A DNA stretch of 64,000 bases from Devosia crocina (GTDB lineage: Bacteria; Pseudomonadota; Alphaproteobacteria; Rhizobiales; Devosiaceae), in contig NZ_FPCK01000001.1 in the NCBI RefSeq assembly GCF_900116545.1, positions 1,736,001-1,800,000 on the forward strand, written 5' to 3'. The translations under genes and the position numbers were made by a program. Below the pieces are notes generated by a model. It ran no database searches, was not told where the DNA came from, and saw only the letters and a program-made list of their open reading frames with translations. This document shows positions 26,178-35,979 of this stretch, in pieces. The number at the start of each line of letters is the position of its first letter. Positions within the stretch are counted from its first letter, which is position 1.

Positions 26178-27691
26178 GGCCGTTCGGCCATCTCGGTGAA
26201 AAAGGCGTCAGGTCCATCGACCTCGCGCAATCGTCTGCCCATGATCTGCAGGAAACGCGTCCCTACCCCGCGCACAAAGCGCCGATCGTGGGAAACAAGC
26301 ACGCAGGTGGCTCCATGTTCGGCGATGTCCGCCTCGAGCTGTTCCTGGCCCGGAATATCGAGGTGATTGGTGGGTTCATCCAGCAGATAAAAATTTGGTT
26401 TCTGGAGGCGCAGCGCCAATAGGGCAAGCCGTGCGCGCTGGCCAAGCGACAGGAGGCGAATGGGCTTTTCCTGCCGATCCGGATCGAACCCGGCGCCGGC
26501 GAGAAGTGCGATGCTGCGGCGGTCGCCTTCATCGAAGTTGGAGACTATGTAATCCAGCGGAGTTTTGTTCAGCGGCAGCCAGGCGAGCGCCTGATCGAGA
26601 TATCCCGCAGCGATCTGCGGACTGAGACGCAGGCCGGCAGGACCATCACCCGCAAGTGCCGCTGTCAGTATGCGCATGAACTGTGATTTGCCGGCTCCAT
26701 TGCGACCGAGCAACACGACGCGCTCGCCTTGAAAGATGTGCAATTTTTCGATGCTGAAAAGGGGAAGGCCATCGGGGGTGTCCACCACGACGTTTTCGAA
26801 GGCAAGCATGACCCGCGCATCGGCACCGCTATTGCCCAGCATGACCTTTCCCGTCTTCTCCCGGTGCACGGCCACGACCTGACTTTCGATACGCTCGGCC
26901 CGGTCCCGCAACTGTTTTGATTTGACGGTGAGAAGGTCAGAACCTGAATTGATGCCGATATTGGTCAGCTTGGCCGCCTGCTTTCGCAGCTGAACCACCT
27001 CCTTGAGGTCGCGCTGACGCTGCTGCTCTGCGGCTTGATCCGCTTCATCGAGCGCGACGCGCGCTGAACTATAGGCGAGAGGAAAGAGGTGGGATGTTTC
27101 CGCTCGCAGAAACAGCGTTCTGTTGGTGGTCGCATCGAGGAACTCTCGGTCGTGACTGGCCATGACGACCATGGTCTGACGCGGCAGCGCAGACAGCCAA
27201 GCTTCCAGTTCGATGATACGGCCGAGATCGAGGTGATTGGTCGGCTCGTCAAGAAGCAGGAGGTCCGGCTCGTTCACCCAGCCCCGCGCGATCAAGGCCA
27301 ACCGCTGCCAACCGCCGCTCAGTTCTCCCATTGGACGGGAAACAAGGTCGATCGGGAAACCGAGGCTGTCGAGCGCGACATCGGCGCGCCAGCCTTCGGT
27401 CTCCCGAAGGGCGGGAGGCAAGCCGGCTTCGACGAAGTCCCGCAGCGGCACGGCGAGGACGTCATCGGGCACATCCTGCGGCACATAACCAACTGTCAGG
27501 CCCCGCGAGCGGGTGACCTCGCCTTCGGAAAGTTCGGCATTGCCCAAGAGGGCACGAAGCAGAGTGGATTTGCCGCGGCCATTGGGCGCGACGAGACCGA
27601 CACGGTCTCCGTCAGCAAGAGAAAAGGTCAGATTGGAGAAAAGCATGGTGCCGGAACGCAGGCCGGCATTACGAAGGCTGATCGTGGCCAT
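26174..27691 (-). CDS. ABC-F family ATPase
   Basis: A 505-residue protein of two ABC ATPase domains and no membrane part. Domain 1 has Walker A APNGRGKST (about 36) and signature ELSGGWQRLAL. Domain 2 has GRNGAGKSQ (about 330) and a variant signature LSLGQRARLAL. Both Walker B motifs read LLDEPTNHLD. ABC-F proteins act on the ribosome, some giving antibiotic tolerance and others tuning translation. The linker (about 215-280) is rich in Gln, Arg and Lys. I cannot assign it to Uup, EttA or a resistance type. A 14-base palindrome covers its ribosome site. Confidence 0.92.
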   Translation of the reverse strand: MATISLRNAGLRSGTMLFSNLTFSLADGDRVGLVAPNGRGKSTLLRALLGNAELSEGEVTRSRGLTVGYVPQDVPDDVLAVPLRDFVEAGLPPALRETEGWRADVALDSLGFPIDLVSRPMGELSGGWQRLALIARGWVNEPDLLLLDEPTNHLDLGRIIELEAWLSALPRQTMVVMASHDREFLDATTNRTLFLRAETSHLFPLAYSSARVALDEADQAAEQQRQRDLKEVVQLRKQAAKLTNIGINSGSDLLTVKSKQLRDRAERIESQVVAVHREKTGKVMLGNSGADARVMLAFENVVVDTPDGLPLFSIEKLHIFQGERVVLLGRNGAGKSQFMRILTAALAGDGPAGLRLSPQIAAGYLDQALAWLPLNKTPLDYIVSNFDEGDRRSIALLAGAGFDPDRQEKPIRLLSLGQRARLALLALRLQKPNFYLLDEPTNHLDIPGQEQLEADIAEHGATCVLVSHDRRFVRGVGTRFLQIMGRRLREVDGPDAFFTEMAERP

Positions 27692-27693
27692 AA

Positions 27694-27707
27694 CGAAAGA
27701 TCTTTCG
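27694..27707 (-). promoter_or_regulatory. Palindrome over the ABC-F translation start
   Basis: CGAAAGATCTTTCG is a perfect 14-base palindrome ending two bases before the start codon on the minus strand. The only purine-rich ribosome site (GAAAGA) lies inside it, so the RNA could hide the site, or a protein dimer could bind the DNA. A related near-palindrome GAAGATCCTTC occurs about 80 bases farther upstream. Confidence 0.4.
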
Positions 27708-28014
27708 GGAGCTGGCGCTGCGAAGTGTGCGCGCCGAAACCATCAACAGCACTCAATGAGAGTGCCAGGACGGGCAAACCAGAAGGATCTTCGAGAACTT
27801 TCGACCGAACCGCGCTGGTCAGCCCTGCAGCACAAGCCACAGGGCGAAAACGGGGCCACGTTGGCGATGATGAATATAGCTTGTCATGCATCCCTCCCCG
27901 GTTCGAGCTCTAACGCTCAAGTGGTAATCGAGAGCGGTGCGCTGCGCAAGGGGTCAGGCGAGGTAGAAAACTGAAGCCACAGCGAGGATCGTTGCCACGC
28001 GCGGCGCGCGAAGG

Positions 28015-28186
28015 TTGGCCAGCCGGTACGCAATACTAAAAAATCCGGCTATTGGCCAAACGCCACGGAATGAACCGAAATGGGACTCTGGATACGCAGT
28101 ACTGGGCCCATTTCGGGTTCGCATACGGCAACTCCATACAAAAACCGTATGCCCCTAGGTTTATCAGGACGCACTTAAGAAAGTGC
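28015..28186. ncRNA. Candidate structured RNA: four consecutive hairpins
   Basis: This lies in a 556-base stretch (27692-28247) without a credible gene. Hairpins: 28015-28059 (TTGGCCAGCCGG with CCGGCTATTGGCCAA, three-base bulge), 28075-28116 (CCGAAATGGG / CCCATTTCGG), 28121-28152 (GCATACGG / CCGTATGC) and 28171-28186 (GCACTT / AAGTGC). The first two loops share TACGCA(A/G)TACT. Strand and function are unknown. It might be the 3' region of the gene ending at 28248 or an independent RNA. Confidence 0.4.
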
Positions 28187-28247
28187 TTTCAAGAAGCAAA
28201 CGAGGAGTAAACGCAGCGGCTCAAGTTGAAACGAGCTTTGCCGTCGT

Positions 28248-28568
28248 TCACCCGGCCGGGCGAAGCGCCTGACGGCCGCGGATGTAGTCGGCGCAATAGT
28301 TGTAGTCGATCAGATAAACCACCCCGCCCTGCGTGGCCCGCACCCGGACACGCTTGTCATCGGGAACATTGAGCGAAATATCCGTATAGCCTCGGCGGGC
28401 GATCGCATCGCGAATCTGCCGATCCGTCAGGCACATGGGCAGTAGAGGCACGAGATCGTCAGCCTCGTCGCCGAAGTGGAGACCGAAGTTGAAGCCCTGA
28501 GCACCGGCTGGTGCGGCTCCGAGAGCAAATACCGCACATAACGCCGCGACGGAAAGGCACTTGACCAT
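28248..28568 (-). CDS. Small secreted hypothetical protein
   Basis: A 106-residue protein with a clear signal peptide (MVKCLSVAALCAVFALG, cleavage after the Ala-rich AGAQ region near residue 24). The mature part has two motifs, CLTDRQIRDAIARRGY and VYLIDYNYCADYI; its two Cys could form a disulfide. Short periplasmic proteins of this pattern are common in Rhizobiales, but I know no function. The ATG at 28568 follows GAGGAGTGTGAAA. The longer frame to 29036 is a shadow of the divergent parE gene. Confidence 0.75.
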   Translation of the reverse strand: MVKCLSVAALCAVFALGAAPAGAQGFNFGLHFGDEADDLVPLLPMCLTDRQIRDAIARRGYTDISLNVPDDKRVRVRATQGGVVYLIDYNYCADYIRGRQALRPAG

Positions 28569-28768
28569 TTTCACACTCCTCGACCATGCCACCCGATTAA
28601 CTCCGATCGGTGCGGGAAAGCTCCTCAACAGACCGGTGATACCTCCGCATTTTCCGTGAATTTGCGCGGCTTTCAGGGGAAAAGTAAGGAGGCAGGCGCG
28701 CATGGTCGACGTGAACATATATAGTACAAGCTCGCCAAGCTGATTCGAACTGACCGCTGGAACATTGC

Positions 28769-30793
28769 ATGTCGCAACCAGACGATCTTTTTGGGGGCGC
28801 TCCCGAGCCGAGGCCGGTGGAGCCCACGCCCGCCAAGGAGAAATCCAACCGCCCTGCCCTTTCCGCAACGCCGGACAGCTATGGTGCAGCAGACATCGAA
28901 GTGCTGGAAGGCCTCGAGCCGGTGCGACGCCGGCCGGGCATGTATATCGGCGGCACCGATGCGAATGCCTATCATCACCTTTTCGCCGAGGTGATCGACA
29001 ACTCGATGGACGAAGCCATCGCTGGGCATGCCACACGCATCGAGGTGCATCTGGGGGCTGATGGCTACCTCACCGTTACGGATAACGGCCGTGGCATCCC
29101 GGTCGAGAAACACCCAAAGTTTCCTGGCCGCTCGACGCTCGAGATCGTTCACACTGTTCTTCACGCTGGCGGCAAGTTCGATTCCAAAGCTTATGAAACC
29201 TCTGGGGGCTTGCACGGTGTAGGTGTCTCCGTCGTCAATGCGCTTTCGGACGACATGATCGTCGAAGTGGCGCGCGACCAGCAGCTGCACCGCATCATCT
29301 TTTCGCGCGGCAAGGTCGTGCAGGACGTCGAAACTGTCGGCCGCGTGCAGAACCGGCGCGGTACGACGACGCGTTTCCATCCCGATCCAGAAATTTTCGG
29401 GGCCACTGCGCATTTTTCTCCCGGCCGCATTTTCCGCATGACGCGGGCCAAGGCCTATCTCTTCGGCGGCGTTGAACTGCGCTGGAGCTGCGACGAGAGC
29501 CTGGCGAGCGATGAGGTGCCGGCCAAGGCCGTGTTCCATTATCCAGATGGTCTCAGAGACTTCATGGCGGCGCGGATCGAAGGCGAGACGCGGATCGTCG
29601 ACGAGATTTTTGCCGGTCGCACCGGACGTCCGGGCAGCCATGGTTCAGTCGAGTGGGCGATCGCCTGGACGATTGAGGATGGCGGCACCTCGTCTTATTG
29701 CAATACGGTACCGACCCCCGATGGCGGCACGCACGAAGCGGGCCTCAGGACCGTGCTTCTGCGCGGCCTCAAGGGCTACGCCGAACTGACCAAAAACAAG
29801 GCCGCCGCGATCCTGACGGCGGAAGACGTGCTCAGCCACTGTAACGCCATGCTGTCGGTCTTCGTGCGCGAGCCTGAATTCGTCGGGCAGACCAAGGACA
29901 AGCTGGCTTCGACCGAAGCAACACGGATCGTCGATAATGCCTTGCGCGATGCGTTCGATCATTGGCTTGGCTCCTCGCCTCAGCAAGCCGGCAAATTGCT
30001 GGACTGGGCGGTCGAGCGCGCCGAAGAGCGGCTGCGCCGCCGCAAGGAAAAAGAGATCGACCGGGCCAGCGCCACGCGCAAGCTGCGCTTGCCGGGCAAG
30101 CTCGCCGACTGCACCCAGAATGCGGCGCAGGGCGCGGAGCTGTTCATTGTCGAAGGCGACTCGGCGGGCGGCTCTGCCAAGCAGGCACGCAATCGGTCGA
30201 ACCAGGCCGTTCTCCCCTTGCGCGGCAAAATCCTCAACGTGGCCGGCGCCAGCCGAGACAAGCTGGCAGCGAACCAGCTGATCGCGGACATGATCCAGGC
30301 CCTCGGCTGCGGCACACGCGACCGATATACCGAGGATGATCTGCGCTACGACAAGATCATCATCATGACCGACGCTGACGTCGACGGCGCCCACATCGCT
30401 TCGCTCCTGATCACCTTCTTCTTCCAGGAAATGCCGCGACTGATCGAAAACGGGCATCTCTACCTTGCCATGCCGCCGCTCTATCGCATCAGCCAAGGCG
30501 GCAAGACGCTTTATGCCCGCGACGACGCGCACAAGAACGAGCTGATGAAGAGCGAGTTCAACGGCAAGAGCAAGGTGGATATCACCCGCTTTAAAGGCCT
30601 CGGCGAAATGCCTTACGCCCACCTGCGCGAAACCACCATGTCACCAAAGTCCCGCACTCTTCTGCAGGTAAAGGTGCTCGACGACCATCAGGCAACCAAG
30701 ACCACCGTCGACCGCCTGATGGGAACCAAGCCTGAAGCGCGGTTCGAGTTCATCCAGGAAAATGCTGAGTTCGTGACGGATCTGGATATCTAG
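28769..30793 (+). CDS. parE: DNA topoisomerase IV subunit B
   Basis: The 674-residue ATPase subunit of topoisomerase IV decatenates daughter chromosomes. The GHKL ATPase motifs VIDNSMDEA, TDNGRGIPV and GGLHGVGVSVVNALS are present, and the TOPRIM domain shows EGDSAGGSAKQARNR and MTDADVDGAHI. The length and a short C-terminus without gyrase-type insertion favour ParE over GyrB. A TATAGT element lies about 45 bases upstream. The partner parC is not in the window. Confidence 0.93.
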   Translation: MSQPDDLFGGAPEPRPVEPTPAKEKSNRPALSATPDSYGAADIEVLEGLEPVRRRPGMYIGGTDANAYHHLFAEVIDNSMDEAIAGHATRIEVHLGADGYLTVTDNGRGIPVEKHPKFPGRSTLEIVHTVLHAGGKFDSKAYETSGGLHGVGVSVVNALSDDMIVEVARDQQLHRIIFSRGKVVQDVETVGRVQNRRGTTTRFHPDPEIFGATAHFSPGRIFRMTRAKAYLFGGVELRWSCDESLASDEVPAKAVFHYPDGLRDFMAARIEGETRIVDEIFAGRTGRPGSHGSVEWAIAWTIEDGGTSSYCNTVPTPDGGTHEAGLRTVLLRGLKGYAELTKNKAAAILTAEDVLSHCNAMLSVFVREPEFVGQTKDKLASTEATRIVDNALRDAFDHWLGSSPQQAGKLLDWAVERAEERLRRRKEKEIDRASATRKLRLPGKLADCTQNAAQGAELFIVEGDSAGGSAKQARNRSNQAVLPLRGKILNVAGASRDKLAANQLIADMIQALGCGTRDRYTEDDLRYDKIIIMTDADVDGAHIASLLITFFFQEMPRLIENGHLYLAMPPLYRISQGGKTLYARDDAHKNELMKSEFNGKSKVDITRFKGLGEMPYAHLRETTMSPKSRTLLQVKVLDDHQATKTTVDRLMGTKPEARFEFIQENAEFVTDLDI

Positions 30794-30801
30794 AACGCCT
30801 T

Positions 30802-30849
30802 CCCTTCTCCCCTGAGGGGAGAAGGTGGTCCGAAGGACCGGATGAGGGG
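30802..30849. repeat. REP-like double palindrome
   Basis: CCTTCTCCCCTGAGGGGAGAAGG (given here in positions 30803-30825) is followed by GGTCCGAAGGACC (30827-30839) and GGATGAGGGG. Similar two-hairpin units occur widely in alphaproteobacterial spacers. It lies between the convergent parE and MBL genes. Confidence 0.65.
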
Positions 30850-30886
30850 TTCAGATCTGCCTCTTAACGCTAGCCCGCGCGGCGGC

Positions 30887-31723
30887 TTACCGATTCAGGA
30901 CCCGCCCCGCCAGCACATCGATCTGCATGCCGTCGAATGCCGGCGTTACATGATCGGGCGTCCCCGCTTCCGTCTCGGCATAGTCGAGATCGATATGCAT
31001 GTCGGTGAGCACGGCGTGGCGGGGTTTAAAGCGCTCGATCAAGCCGAGCGTTTCAGGAAGGCTCAAGTGGCTCGGGTGCGGCGTAGGGCGCAAGGCATCC
31101 ACGACCCAGAGGTCGAGACCGGCCAATGCGTGTTCGGATGCGGCAGGGATGCCGGAGAGATCGCAGCTATAGGCGAAATCGAGGATCCGGAAGCCGAGCG
31201 AATCTATATCTCCATGGTTCTGGAGAAAGGCAGTGACATCAAGTTCGCCACCCGGCCCGTCCACTGTCAGCACATCGCCCGGCGCGATGACATGCTCGTT
31301 CAGTATGGGGGGGTAGCTGCTGCCTGGAGGCGTCGTGAAGCAATAGCCGAAGGCTTCCTTGATTCGCTCGCCGCAATGAGCAGTGAAATAAACGTCCACG
31401 CGGCGGCGATTATGAAGTGCAAGGACGCGCAGGTCGTCGATGCCATGGGTGTGATCGGCATGTTCATGCGTGTAGAGGACGGCCTCAACGCGATCGACCC
31501 GAGCGTCAAGAAGCTGCTCGCGGATATCGGCGCCCGTGTCGACCAGAACCCGCGTTGGTTCGTCAACACCATCGCGCCAGGCTTCGATCAGCAGGGAACA
31601 GCGCCGGCGGCGATTGCGCGGGTCGCCCGGATCGCAGGCGCCCCAGACATTGCCCACGCGCGGCACGCCACCGGATGAACCGCAGCCGAGAATGGTCGCG
31701 ATGATCCGATCGGGCGCAGCCAT
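30887..31723 (-). CDS. MBL-fold metal-dependent hydrolase (PhnP-like)
   Basis: A 278-residue metallo-beta-lactamase fold protein. The N-terminus has GCGSSGGVPRVG, and the metal motif is HEHADHTHGIDDL near residue 85, with later ligands around HAVLTDMHIDLDY. This resembles PhnP-type phosphodiesterases, but no phn genes are near. Its start overlaps the tatD stop by one base (TGATG), and the tatD-MBL pair is common in alphaproteobacteria, suggesting a nucleic-acid or nucleotide-related role. It is the last gene of the cluster. Confidence 0.85.
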   Translation of the reverse strand: MAAPDRIIATILGCGSSGGVPRVGNVWGACDPGDPRNRRRRCSLLIEAWRDGVDEPTRVLVDTGADIREQLLDARVDRVEAVLYTHEHADHTHGIDDLRVLALHNRRRVDVYFTAHCGERIKEAFGYCFTTPPGSSYPPILNEHVIAPGDVLTVDGPGGELDVTAFLQNHGDIDSLGFRILDFAYSCDLSGIPAASEHALAGLDLWVVDALRPTPHPSHLSLPETLGLIERFKPRHAVLTDMHIDLDYAETEAGTPDHVTPAFDGMQIDVLAGRVLNR

Positions 31724-32502
31724 CAGCTTATGCCGGACTTGGAGAACAGGCGCGCGAAATTCGCAGTGGTTTCGCGACCCAGTTGCTCAAGCGAGATGCC
31801 TCGCAGCTCGGCAACTTTTTCGGCCGTATGGCGCACAAAGCTCGGTTCGTTGGACTGGCCGCGATGCGGGATCGGCGCCAGATAGGGCGCATCGGTTTCC
31901 ACGATGTATCGATCCGCCGGCACGATTTTGGCGACCTCCTGGATTTCCTGCGCATTGCGGAAGGTCACGATGCCGGAAAAAGAGATATAGCCGCCGAGCG
32001 CCAATGCGCAATCGGCCAGTTCCCGCCCTGCAGTGAAGCAATGGAGCACAAAAGGGAACGTCCCTGCCCGGCTTTCTTCTTCGAGAATGCTGGCCATATC
32101 CCCATCCGCAGCCCGGCTGTGGATAACCAGTGGAAGACCAGTCATTCGGGCCGCGCCGATATGACGGCGCAGGCCCGTCGCCTGAGCCTCGCGCGGCGCG
32201 TTGTCGTAAAAATAGTCGAGCCCCGCCTCGCCGATCGCAATACAGCGCGGATGGGCACTTAGCCGAACAAGATCATCCGTTTCGATATGCAGTTCCTGGT
32301 CGGCATTGTGCGGGTGCGTTCCGACCGAGCACCAGACGTTCGGGTAACGTTCCGCGAGGGCCGTGTATGTGGAAAAGTTCTCCACACGTGTGGAAATCGT
32401 CACCATGCCAGTGACCCCGGCAGCGGCGGCGCGCTCCAGCACGCCGTCGATGTCGGCCGACAGCGCCTCGAAGTCGAGATGGCAATGACTATCGATCAGC
32501 AT
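31723..32502 (-). CDS. tatD: TatD family hydrolase (metal-dependent DNase)
   Basis: The 259-residue TIM-barrel hydrolase begins with MLIDSHCHLDF, the first metal motif. It also has GEAGLDY near residue 92, VIHSRAA, FVLHCFTAG and VETDAPYLAP, the complete set of TatD signatures. TatD enzymes are 3'-5' exonucleases with roles in DNA repair. It follows metG by three bases and overlaps the MBL gene, so translation is coupled. Confidence 0.93.
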   Translation of the reverse strand: MLIDSHCHLDFEALSADIDGVLERAAAAGVTGMVTISTRVENFSTYTALAERYPNVWCSVGTHPHNADQELHIETDDLVRLSAHPRCIAIGEAGLDYFYDNAPREAQATGLRRHIGAARMTGLPLVIHSRAADGDMASILEEESRAGTFPFVLHCFTAGRELADCALALGGYISFSGIVTFRNAQEIQEVAKIVPADRYIVETDAPYLAPIPHRGQSNEPSFVRHTAEKVAELRGISLEQLGRETTANFARLFSKSGIS

Positions 32503-32505
32503 GGT

Positions 32506-34056
32506 CTATTCGGCCGGCTTTTCGAGGCGCGCAAAGACGCCGTGCGGAACAGGCAATTCGGTGCCGGTCACGAGCCGATCCTTGACGAGCGCCAGCGGCA
32601 GCAAGCGATCTTCTTCGGGCACCGCCAGCTGATCGAGGAGGCGCGCGGCCGAAGCGGGCACGAAGGCGAGCATCGGAATGGCAATGCGGCGAACCGTATC
32701 TGCCGTGCGATAGAGCACCGAGGCCATGCGCTCGGGATCGGTCTTCTTGAGCGCCCAGGGCTCCTGTGCCGCGAAGTAGTTGTTGGCCGAGCTCAGCGCC
32801 GCGATCAGCGCGCCGGTCGCTTCGTGCACCAGCTGCTCGTCCATCGCCTTTTGCGCGGCCTGAATGGCCTCACCGACTTCTTTTTCCAGCGCTTCGTCGG
32901 CTGCCGTCGCGTGACCGACAGCGGGCACCTTGGCGTCGCAGTTCTTGTTGATCATCGAGAGCGAGCGCTGCGCCAGATTGCCCAGATTGTTAGCAAGATC
33001 GGCATTGACCCGGTTGACGAGCTTCTCGTTGGAATAATCGCCGTCATTGCCGAACGAGACTTCGCGCAGGAAGAAATAACGAACGGCATCGGTGCCGAAC
33101 GTCTCGATCAGGTGGAACGGATCGATGACATTGCCCAGCGACTTGCTCATCTTCTGCCCATCGACGGTCAGGAAACCGTGGGCAAAGACCCGGTGCTGCA
33201 CAGGCAGGCCGGCGCTCATCAAAAATGCGGGCCAATACACCGTATGGAACCGGATAATGTCTTTGCCGATGACATGGAGGTCTGCCGGCCAGAATTTCTG
33301 GAAAAGCTCATTGGCTTCGTCGGGATAGCCAAGGCCCGTGATGTAATTGGTCAGGGCGTCGACCCAGACATACATGACATGGCCTTCGGCGCCCGGCACG
33401 GGAATGCCCCAATCAAAGGTCGTGCGGGAGACCGAAAGGTCCTGCAAGCCGCCTTTGACAAAAGAGATGATTTCGTTGCGGCGCTCCTTGGGCGCAATGA
33501 AATCGGGGTTCTCTTCGTAGAGCGCCAGCAACTTTTCCTGATAAGCGGAAAGGCGGAAGAAATAGGTCGGCTCTTCGACCCATTCGACCTCGGCGCCGGA
33601 CGGAGCAAAGCGCTTGCCGTCCTTTTCGGTCAACTCGGCTTCATCGAAATAAGCCTCGTCGCGGACAGAGTACCAACCCTTATAGGTGGATTGGAAGATG
33701 TCGCCGTTGTGGCTTGCTTCCATCTTTCGCCAGATCGCCTGCGAGGCTTCATGGTGGCGCTTTTCGGTGGTGCGGATGAAGTCGTCGTTGGAAAGGTTCA
33801 GCCCCTCGGCCAGGCGCTGGAACTCGGCCGCGTTTCGATCGGCGAGGTCGCGGACCGGAATGCCTTCCTTGGCTGCCGTCTGCACCATCTTGATGCCGTG
33901 TTCGTCCGTACCCGTCAGAAAATAGACGTCCCTGCCTTCGAGCCGCTTCCAGCGGGCGATGGCGTCGGTGGCGATCATCTCATAGGCGTGGCCGATATGT
34001 GGAGCGCCGTTGGGATAGGAAATCGCGGTCGTGACGTAGAAGGGCTTGGGGGTCAT
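32506..34056 (-). CDS. metG: Methionyl-tRNA synthetase
   Basis: The 516-residue class I synthetase charges initiator and elongator tRNA-Met. The HIGH motif is PHIGHAYEM (about residue 19) and KMSKSLGN appears near 300. It lacks the C-terminal dimerisation/tRNA-binding extension of E. coli MetG, which is usual for the short alphaproteobacterial form. Its ATG overlaps the holB stop (ATGA). The 599-residue opposite-strand ORF is a shadow. Confidence 0.95.
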   Translation of the reverse strand: MTPKPFYVTTAISYPNGAPHIGHAYEMIATDAIARWKRLEGRDVYFLTGTDEHGIKMVQTAAKEGIPVRDLADRNAAEFQRLAEGLNLSNDDFIRTTEKRHHEASQAIWRKMEASHNGDIFQSTYKGWYSVRDEAYFDEAELTEKDGKRFAPSGAEVEWVEEPTYFFRLSAYQEKLLALYEENPDFIAPKERRNEIISFVKGGLQDLSVSRTTFDWGIPVPGAEGHVMYVWVDALTNYITGLGYPDEANELFQKFWPADLHVIGKDIIRFHTVYWPAFLMSAGLPVQHRVFAHGFLTVDGQKMSKSLGNVIDPFHLIETFGTDAVRYFFLREVSFGNDGDYSNEKLVNRVNADLANNLGNLAQRSLSMINKNCDAKVPAVGHATAADEALEKEVGEAIQAAQKAMDEQLVHEATGALIAALSSANNYFAAQEPWALKKTDPERMASVLYRTADTVRRIAIPMLAFVPASAARLLDQLAVPEEDRLLPLALVKDRLVTGTELPVPHGVFARLEKPAE

Positions 34057-35078
34057 TCTGGCTCAATGGGAAGGGCAGTTGCCTGACGGTGCTTGCGTAT
34101 CGCGTCGAAGAGCACGACCAGGGTCTGCTTCATGTCGAGATTGACGCTGTCGGCTTCCCCGAGCAGCGCGTTTGCCTTGTCCCATAGCTCAGTGGCGGAG
34201 GCAAGCCGCAAGCGGCTGGTCTGGTCGATAGCCGCGTTGCGCGCCTCGTCCGCCAGCCAGTCGAGCAGGATCTCGCGCGCGAAGGACATGTCGGGCCCCT
34301 GAGGATCCGCGCCGATCGTTTCGGCGAGAGGCAGCATGGCGCCTGGAGGCACAGCGAGAGGGTCGCGCAGCCATGATATCAAGGCGCCTAGAGCCGTATC
34401 TTCGCCGAGGGCCAGAGTTTCGAAGGCTCGGCGGGGACGTCCACCGGCAAGAGCGAGTGCCCGGTCGAGGGATTCGCCGGTCAATTCAGGCAGGTCGGTG
34501 GAGACCACTCGTGCAACTTCTGATTCCGCAAGCGGCCGCAAGGCGATGATATGACAGCGGGATTTGATGGTGGGCAGAAGCTGTCCAGGGCGATGGGAGA
34601 TCAGAAAGAAGGTGGTGTCGGCCGGAGGCTCTTCGAGCGTTTTCAGCAGCGCATTGGCAGCAGAGGGATTGCAGTCATCGATGGAGTCGAGGATGGCGAT
34701 GCGGTGCCCGGCGCGACCGCGTGTATGGTGCAATGCGTCCCGCAGCTCGCGCACGTCTTCGACACGAATGGCCGTGTAGTAACTTTTCGCGTCCTTCGCG
34801 CGGCGGCGAAGGACGAAGAGGTTGGGGTGCGAGAGCGCGACCACCTGCTCGAGCACCCGCTCGGGCGTTTCGTCGCCGGTCGCCAGGAGAATGGCTGCAG
34901 CCATCTCGAAGGCGAAGGTAGCCTTGCCGATCCCCTGCGGACCATGAACCAGAAAGGCCCCGGGCAGCCGGTGCTCGGCGAGTTGCTGCAGGATGGCGGC
35001 GCGGGCGGCGTCGTGCCCGATGGCTGCGTGCCGCTGCTCGGGCAGCGGAAGTCCATCAAGTGCTGCAGGGTCGGTCAA
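34053..35078 (-). CDS. holB: DNA polymerase III subunit delta'
   Basis: The 341-residue clamp-loader subunit has the AAA+ fold: [12 protein letters not shown] near residue 43 in place of a perfect Walker A, then [25 protein letters not shown] split across about 148-170, a hallmark of delta' (sensor region [19 protein letters not shown]). It overlaps both tmk upstream and metG downstream by four bases, so the three are translationally coupled. Confidence 0.9.
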   Translation of the reverse strand: MTDPAALDGLPLPEQRHAAIGHDAARAAILQQLAEHRLPGAFLVHGPQGIGKATFAFEMAAAILLATGDETPERVLEQVVALSHPNLFVLRRRAKDAKSYYTAIRVEDVRELRDALHHTRGRAGHRIAILDSIDDCNPSAANALLKTLEEPPADTTFFLISHRPGQLLPTIKSRCHIIALRPLAESEVARVVSTDLPELTGESLDRALALAGGRPRRAFETLALGEDTALGALISWLRDPLAVPPGAMLPLAETIGADPQGPDMSFAREILLDWLADEARNAAIDQTSRLRLASATELWDKANALLGEADSVNLDMKQTLVVLFDAIRKHRQATALPIEPE

Positions 35079-35761
35079 GCGTCTGTTCCGGTCTGCAGTT
35101 CAGGAAAGCGAGACTGCACAAGAGACCAGATCTCGTTTTCAAGACTGTCCTCGGCCTGATCGGCTGACAGAACCACACATCGATCGGCATTCGTGCGCGC
35201 GATATCGAGAAAGCCGTCGCGCAGTCGCCGGTGCCAGTCGAGTTCTTCCTTTTCGAAGCGGTCGCCAGTCAGGGTCAATCCGTCCTCGATTGCGCGCTGG
35301 GCAACACGCTGAAACGCTGTTTCCGGATCCATATCGAGAACAATCGTCAGGTCCGGGGTGTGACCATCGAGCGCCAGGGACTCAAGAGCGTCGATAAGCT
35401 TGGCATCGACGCCTCCGGTCAGACCCTGGTAGGCACGAGTGGAGTCGGAGAAGCGGTCTGAGATGACCCAGGTGCCCTTGGCGAGGTTGGGAGCGATCAA
35501 CTCATTGACGTGGTCGAGGCGCGCGGCGGCAAACAGCACAGCTTCGGCGCCAGCGCCCCAGGTCTCGCTGCGCCCCTGGAGAATGAAGGACCGGACAGCC
35601 TCGGCCTTGGGCGTTCCTCCTGGTTCGCGGGTCCGCACGGCATCGACTGAAATCTCGGCGAGGTGGGAGAGCAGGCGCTTGACCTGGGTAGACTTGCCCA
35701 CGCCTTCCCCGCCTTCGAAGGTGATGAAGCGAGCCGGCCGACGATTTTGCGCTTCGAGCAT
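35075..35761 (-). CDS. tmk: Thymidylate kinase
   Basis: The 228-residue enzyme converts dTMP to dTDP. The P-loop is FEGGEGVGKSTQ (about residue 16), and the DR(F/Y)-type motif reads VISDRFSDSTRAYQG. I prefer the ATG at 35761 (MLEAQNRR); a GTG at 35785 would add eight residues. Overlap with holB is four bases. A 218-base spacer with a repeat-like element separates it from the dac gene. Confidence 0.94.
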   Translation of the reverse strand: MLEAQNRRPARFITFEGGEGVGKSTQVKRLLSHLAEISVDAVRTREPGGTPKAEAVRSFILQGRSETWGAGAEAVLFAAARLDHVNELIAPNLAKGTWVISDRFSDSTRAYQGLTGGVDAKLIDALESLALDGHTPDLTIVLDMDPETAFQRVAQRAIEDGLTLTGDRFEKEELDWHRRLRDGFLDIARTNADRCVVLSADQAEDSLENEIWSLVQSRFPELQTGTDA

Positions 35762-35842
35762 GGGCGAGGCAGGTCCTTGATGCACGTTCTTTTAGGTTAA
35801 CTCACGGAGAGGGGAAAGGTTAGGGCGGAGTTGGGCCAGAGA

Positions 35843-35956
35843 ACACCCCCGCCCAGCCCCCCTTCAGCAGGGGGAGCAACATATCGGTTCTTGCCGCAGC
35901 ACACGTGAGCCACCAGCAGATCCCTCCCTCTTTGGACGAGGAGGCTAGGTGGGGGT
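35843..35956. repeat. Imperfect long inverted repeat between dac and tmk
   Basis: ACCCCCGCCCAGCC near 35845 is matched in reverse by GGCTAGGTGGGGGT at 35943-35956 with two mismatches; inside lie shorter CCCCCTTCAGCAGGGGG and CCCTCCCTCTTTGGACGAGG stretches. It looks like a REP-type element and probably breaks or attenuates the transcript before tmk. Confidence 0.5.
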
Positions 35957-35979
35957 CACGAGAGCCACTATGTCCGGCC

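Noticed and set aside
27628..27891. An 87-codon minus-strand ORF overlapping the ABC-F start, considered as a leader peptide
   Set aside because: No ribosome site at its start, it runs into the ABC-F gene in another frame, and composition is not convincing.
28569..29036. Extended N-terminus for the small secreted protein
   Set aside because: The added part overlaps parE antisense, and a good ribosome site plus signal peptide mark the start at 28568.
32287..34086. A 599-codon plus-strand open frame opposite metG
   Set aside because: Mirror of metG codon structure; no recognisable domain; metG has both synthetase signatures.
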